Source of the DNA: Methylibium sp.
Lineage (GTDB): Bacteria > Pseudomonadota > Gammaproteobacteria > Burkholderiales > Burkholderiaceae_C
Direction of reading: 5' to 3'
Length of the DNA: 64,000 nt
NCBI GenBank assembly: GCA_013824165.1
Contig: PNNH01000079.1
Location: 62,001 to 126,000, forward strand
Shown here one piece after another: positions 62,706 to 64,000 of the stretch (the stretch's first letter is position 1; every line of letters starts with the position of its first letter). The position numbers and the translations under genes are program-made. The notes under the pieces are model-generated. The model was given only the letters and a program-made list of their open reading frames with translations, was not told where the DNA came from and ran no database searches.

Positions 62706-63592
62706 AGCAGGTCCTTCGGGTCGTCGAAGTGCGCTTCGACATCCATCGGCAGCAGCTGGATGCTGGCGCGCAGGCCCGGCACGGCGCTCATCAGGGCCTG
62801 TTCCACCGACGTGCGCACGGCCGCGGCGCGGCCCAGGCTCCAGCCGGGCGGCATGTGCATATGCAGGTCCACATAGCGGCGCTGGCCGGCCATGCGGGTG
62901 TTGACGTGATCGAAGCGGATGGTCTGGTGCGTGAAATCGTCGAGCACCTTCTTGATCGAGGCCTGGGTGTCCTCGTCCAGCGCCTGGTCCATCAGGCCTT
63001 GCGAGGCGGCATGCATCAGGTGATAGCCCTCGCGCAGGATGTTCAGCGCCACCAGGATGGCCAGCAGCGGGTCCAGCCACAGCCAGCCGGTCAGCATCAC
63101 GCCGATCAGGCCGGCCACCACGCCGGCCGAGGTCCAGACATCGGTGAACAGGTGTCGTGCGTCGGCCTCCAGCGCCAGCGAGCGGTGCTCGCGGGCCTTC
63201 TTCAGCATGGCCCAGGCCAGGCCGCCGTTGAGCGCCGAGCTGATGATGGACAGCGCCATGCCGATGCCCAGCGACTCAACCGGCTGCGGGTCCATGAAGC
63301 GATGGACGGCGGCCCAGATGATGGCGATGGCCGCGGCGAAGATCAGCACACCCTCGAAGCCGCTGGAGAAATACTCGGCCTTGTGGTGCCCGTAGGGATG
63401 GTCCTCGTCGGGCGGCCGGGCGGCGATGGTGACCATGGCCAGCGCAAAGATCGCGCCGGCCAGGTTGACCAGCGACTCCAGAGCGTCGGACAGCAGGCTG
63501 ACCGAACCCGTCCACCACCAGGCGGCCGTCTTCAGCGCGATCGTCGCGACCGCGACGGCCACCGAGAGCTTCAGGTAGGAGCTGACTTGCAT
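62702..63592 (-). CDS. Cation diffusion facilitator (CDF) transporter
   Basis: 296 residues, six membrane spans and a C-terminal cytosolic domain. [19 protein letters not shown] (metal site 1 in span 2 is D-x6-N rather than the D-x3-D of YiiP), [12 protein letters not shown] (FieF-type loop), [18 protein letters not shown] (His and Asp of the span-5 site). It would export divalent cations such as Fe, Mn, Zn or Co; the altered site 1 makes the ion hard to predict. Confidence 0.9.
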   Translation of the reverse strand: MQVSSYLKLSVAVAVATIALKTAAWWWTGSVSLLSDALESLVNLAGAIFALAMVTIAARPPDEDHPYGHHKAEYFSSGFEGVLIFAAAIAIIWAAVHRFMDPQPVESLGIGMALSIISSALNGGLAWAMLKKAREHRSLALEADARHLFTDVWTSAGVVAGLIGVMLTGWLWLDPLLAILVALNILREGYHLMHAASQGLMDQALDEDTQASIKKVLDDFTHQTIRFDHVNTRMAGQRRYVDLHMHMPPGWSLGRAAAVRTSVEQALMSAVPGLRASIQLLPMDVEAHFDDPKDLL

Positions 63593-63623
63593 GCCTGCAT
63601 TGTCACCTCCTCCTCAGCCAGGC

Positions 63624-64000
63624 TCAGGGCGTGTCCAAGCCGATGGTCTTGGCTACCTTGCCTTGCTCGTCAAGCATCTGGATGCTGGGCTTGCCGTCGG
63701 CGCTGACGATCAGCAGCATGCGGGTGCGGCCCTGGGCATCAGCCAGTGATAGCGCCGAGGCCTTGTCGCGTGTGGTGCCCAGGCGCACGCGATTGGCCGG
63801 CATCAAGCCTTTCTCGCGCATTTCCTGCATGGCCAGGCGGCGCTCGGGCGGCTTCATCCTGTCGATCTCGTCAAAGCGCTCCATGCGCTGCTTGACGTCC
63901 ATCAGCTCATGCGAGGGCTCGTCATTGATCAAGAGGTGCGTCATGGCCTGGCCGCCTTGCTCGGCATGCAAGAGCTGCAGCACCTGGTCTTGACGGAATC
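63624..64000 (-). CDS. Hypothetical protein (N-terminally truncated by the window)
   Basis: At least 120 residues of a polar protein: FDEIDRMKPPERRLAMQEMREKGLMPANRV, then TTRDKASALSLADAQGRTRMLLIVSADGKPSIQMLDEQGKVAKTIGLDTP as two beta-rich repeats. The frame is open to the last base of the window (codons for F-R-Q-D-Q precede the first GTG at 63983), so the start is outside. ATG 63944 is another possible start. No family recognised; SADGKPSIQMLDEQGK-type repeats recur in small secreted or membrane-anchored proteins. Confidence 0.6.
   Translation of the reverse strand, partial: FRQDQVLQLLHAEQGGQAMTHLLINDEPSHELMDVKQRMERFDEIDRMKPPERRLAMQEMREKGLMPANRVRLGTTRDKASALSLADAQGRTRMLLIVSADGKPSIQMLDEQGKVAKTIGLDTP

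Overview
The window reads as the chromosome of a GC-rich betaproteobacterium of the order Burkholderiales, most likely in the Roseateles / Paucibacter / Rubrivivax neighbourhood. The evidence is very high third-position GC, a PEP-CTERM protein, a Bug-type solute receptor, a gltIJKL-DctBD-like operon, an imuA-imuB-dnaE2 cassette and a Liv/acyl-CoA ligase cluster in the order typical of that group. No rRNA, tRNA, CRISPR array, insertion sequence or prophage was seen, so this is ordinary chromosome with several accessory modules. The first and last genes run off the window ends.

Layout. 1-3 kb: a TPP-dependent enzyme, a PEP-CTERM surface protein and a 58-residue membrane protein. 3-10.7 kb (minus strand): an acidic amino-acid ABC importer with two tandem binding proteins, followed by its presumed sensor kinase and sigma-54 activator; a very good -24/-12 promoter and a pair of 12-bp direct repeats lie upstream. 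10.8-13.1 kb: a tiny proline-rich protein, an OmpA-family protein and an encapsulated-ferritin-like protein with no encapsulin nearby. 13.1-16.9 kb: MarR regulator, small membrane protein, ClC transporter, and a glycosyltransferase-HAD phosphatase fusion resembling glucosyl-3-phosphoglycerate synthase joined to its phosphatase. 17-27.3 kb (minus): twelve collinear genes that look like a copper acquisition/handling locus (MbnP, MbnH, two PCuAC chaperones, two DUF2946 proteins, TonB receptor, thioredoxin-like protein, beta-propeller with a CECC motif, and three unrecognised envelope proteins). 27.3-30.4 kb: FNT channel, YddA-type ABC transporter, RusA-like protein.

30.6-38.5 kb holds unlinked housekeeping and accessory genes (binding protein, GST, cupin, S9 peptidase, DUF1801, VOC, a SLATT-like two-membrane-span pair, YdeI family, rhodanese lipoprotein). 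38.6-44.3 kb is the SOS mutasome imuA-imuB-dnaE2 with a perfect LexA box. 44.5-48.8 kb: GNAT, M16 peptidase, Crp/Fnr regulator. 49-57.8 kb: acyl-CoA synthetase, LivG-LivH-LivM-binding protein-LivF, a small conserved protein and a phenylacetate-CoA-ligase-like enzyme, i.e. uptake plus CoA activation of an unknown carboxylic acid, divergent from the Crp-type regulator. 57.9-64 kb: chemoreceptor, Bug receptor, gamma carbonic anhydrase, cupin, VOC, Dtd, CDF transporter and a truncated protein.

The two most interesting blocks are the MarR/small protein/ClC/GT-HAD operon (a predicted, apparently undescribed coupling of chloride transport with synthesis of a glycosylglycerate-type osmolyte) and the twelve-gene MbnPH copper locus with several unrecognised members. 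Several intergenic gaps carry dense sets of strong hairpins (55166-55352, 60692-60818, 57783-57902, 8562-8607), only one of which looks like a canonical terminator. All functional statements rest on motif recognition by eye; no database search was run.
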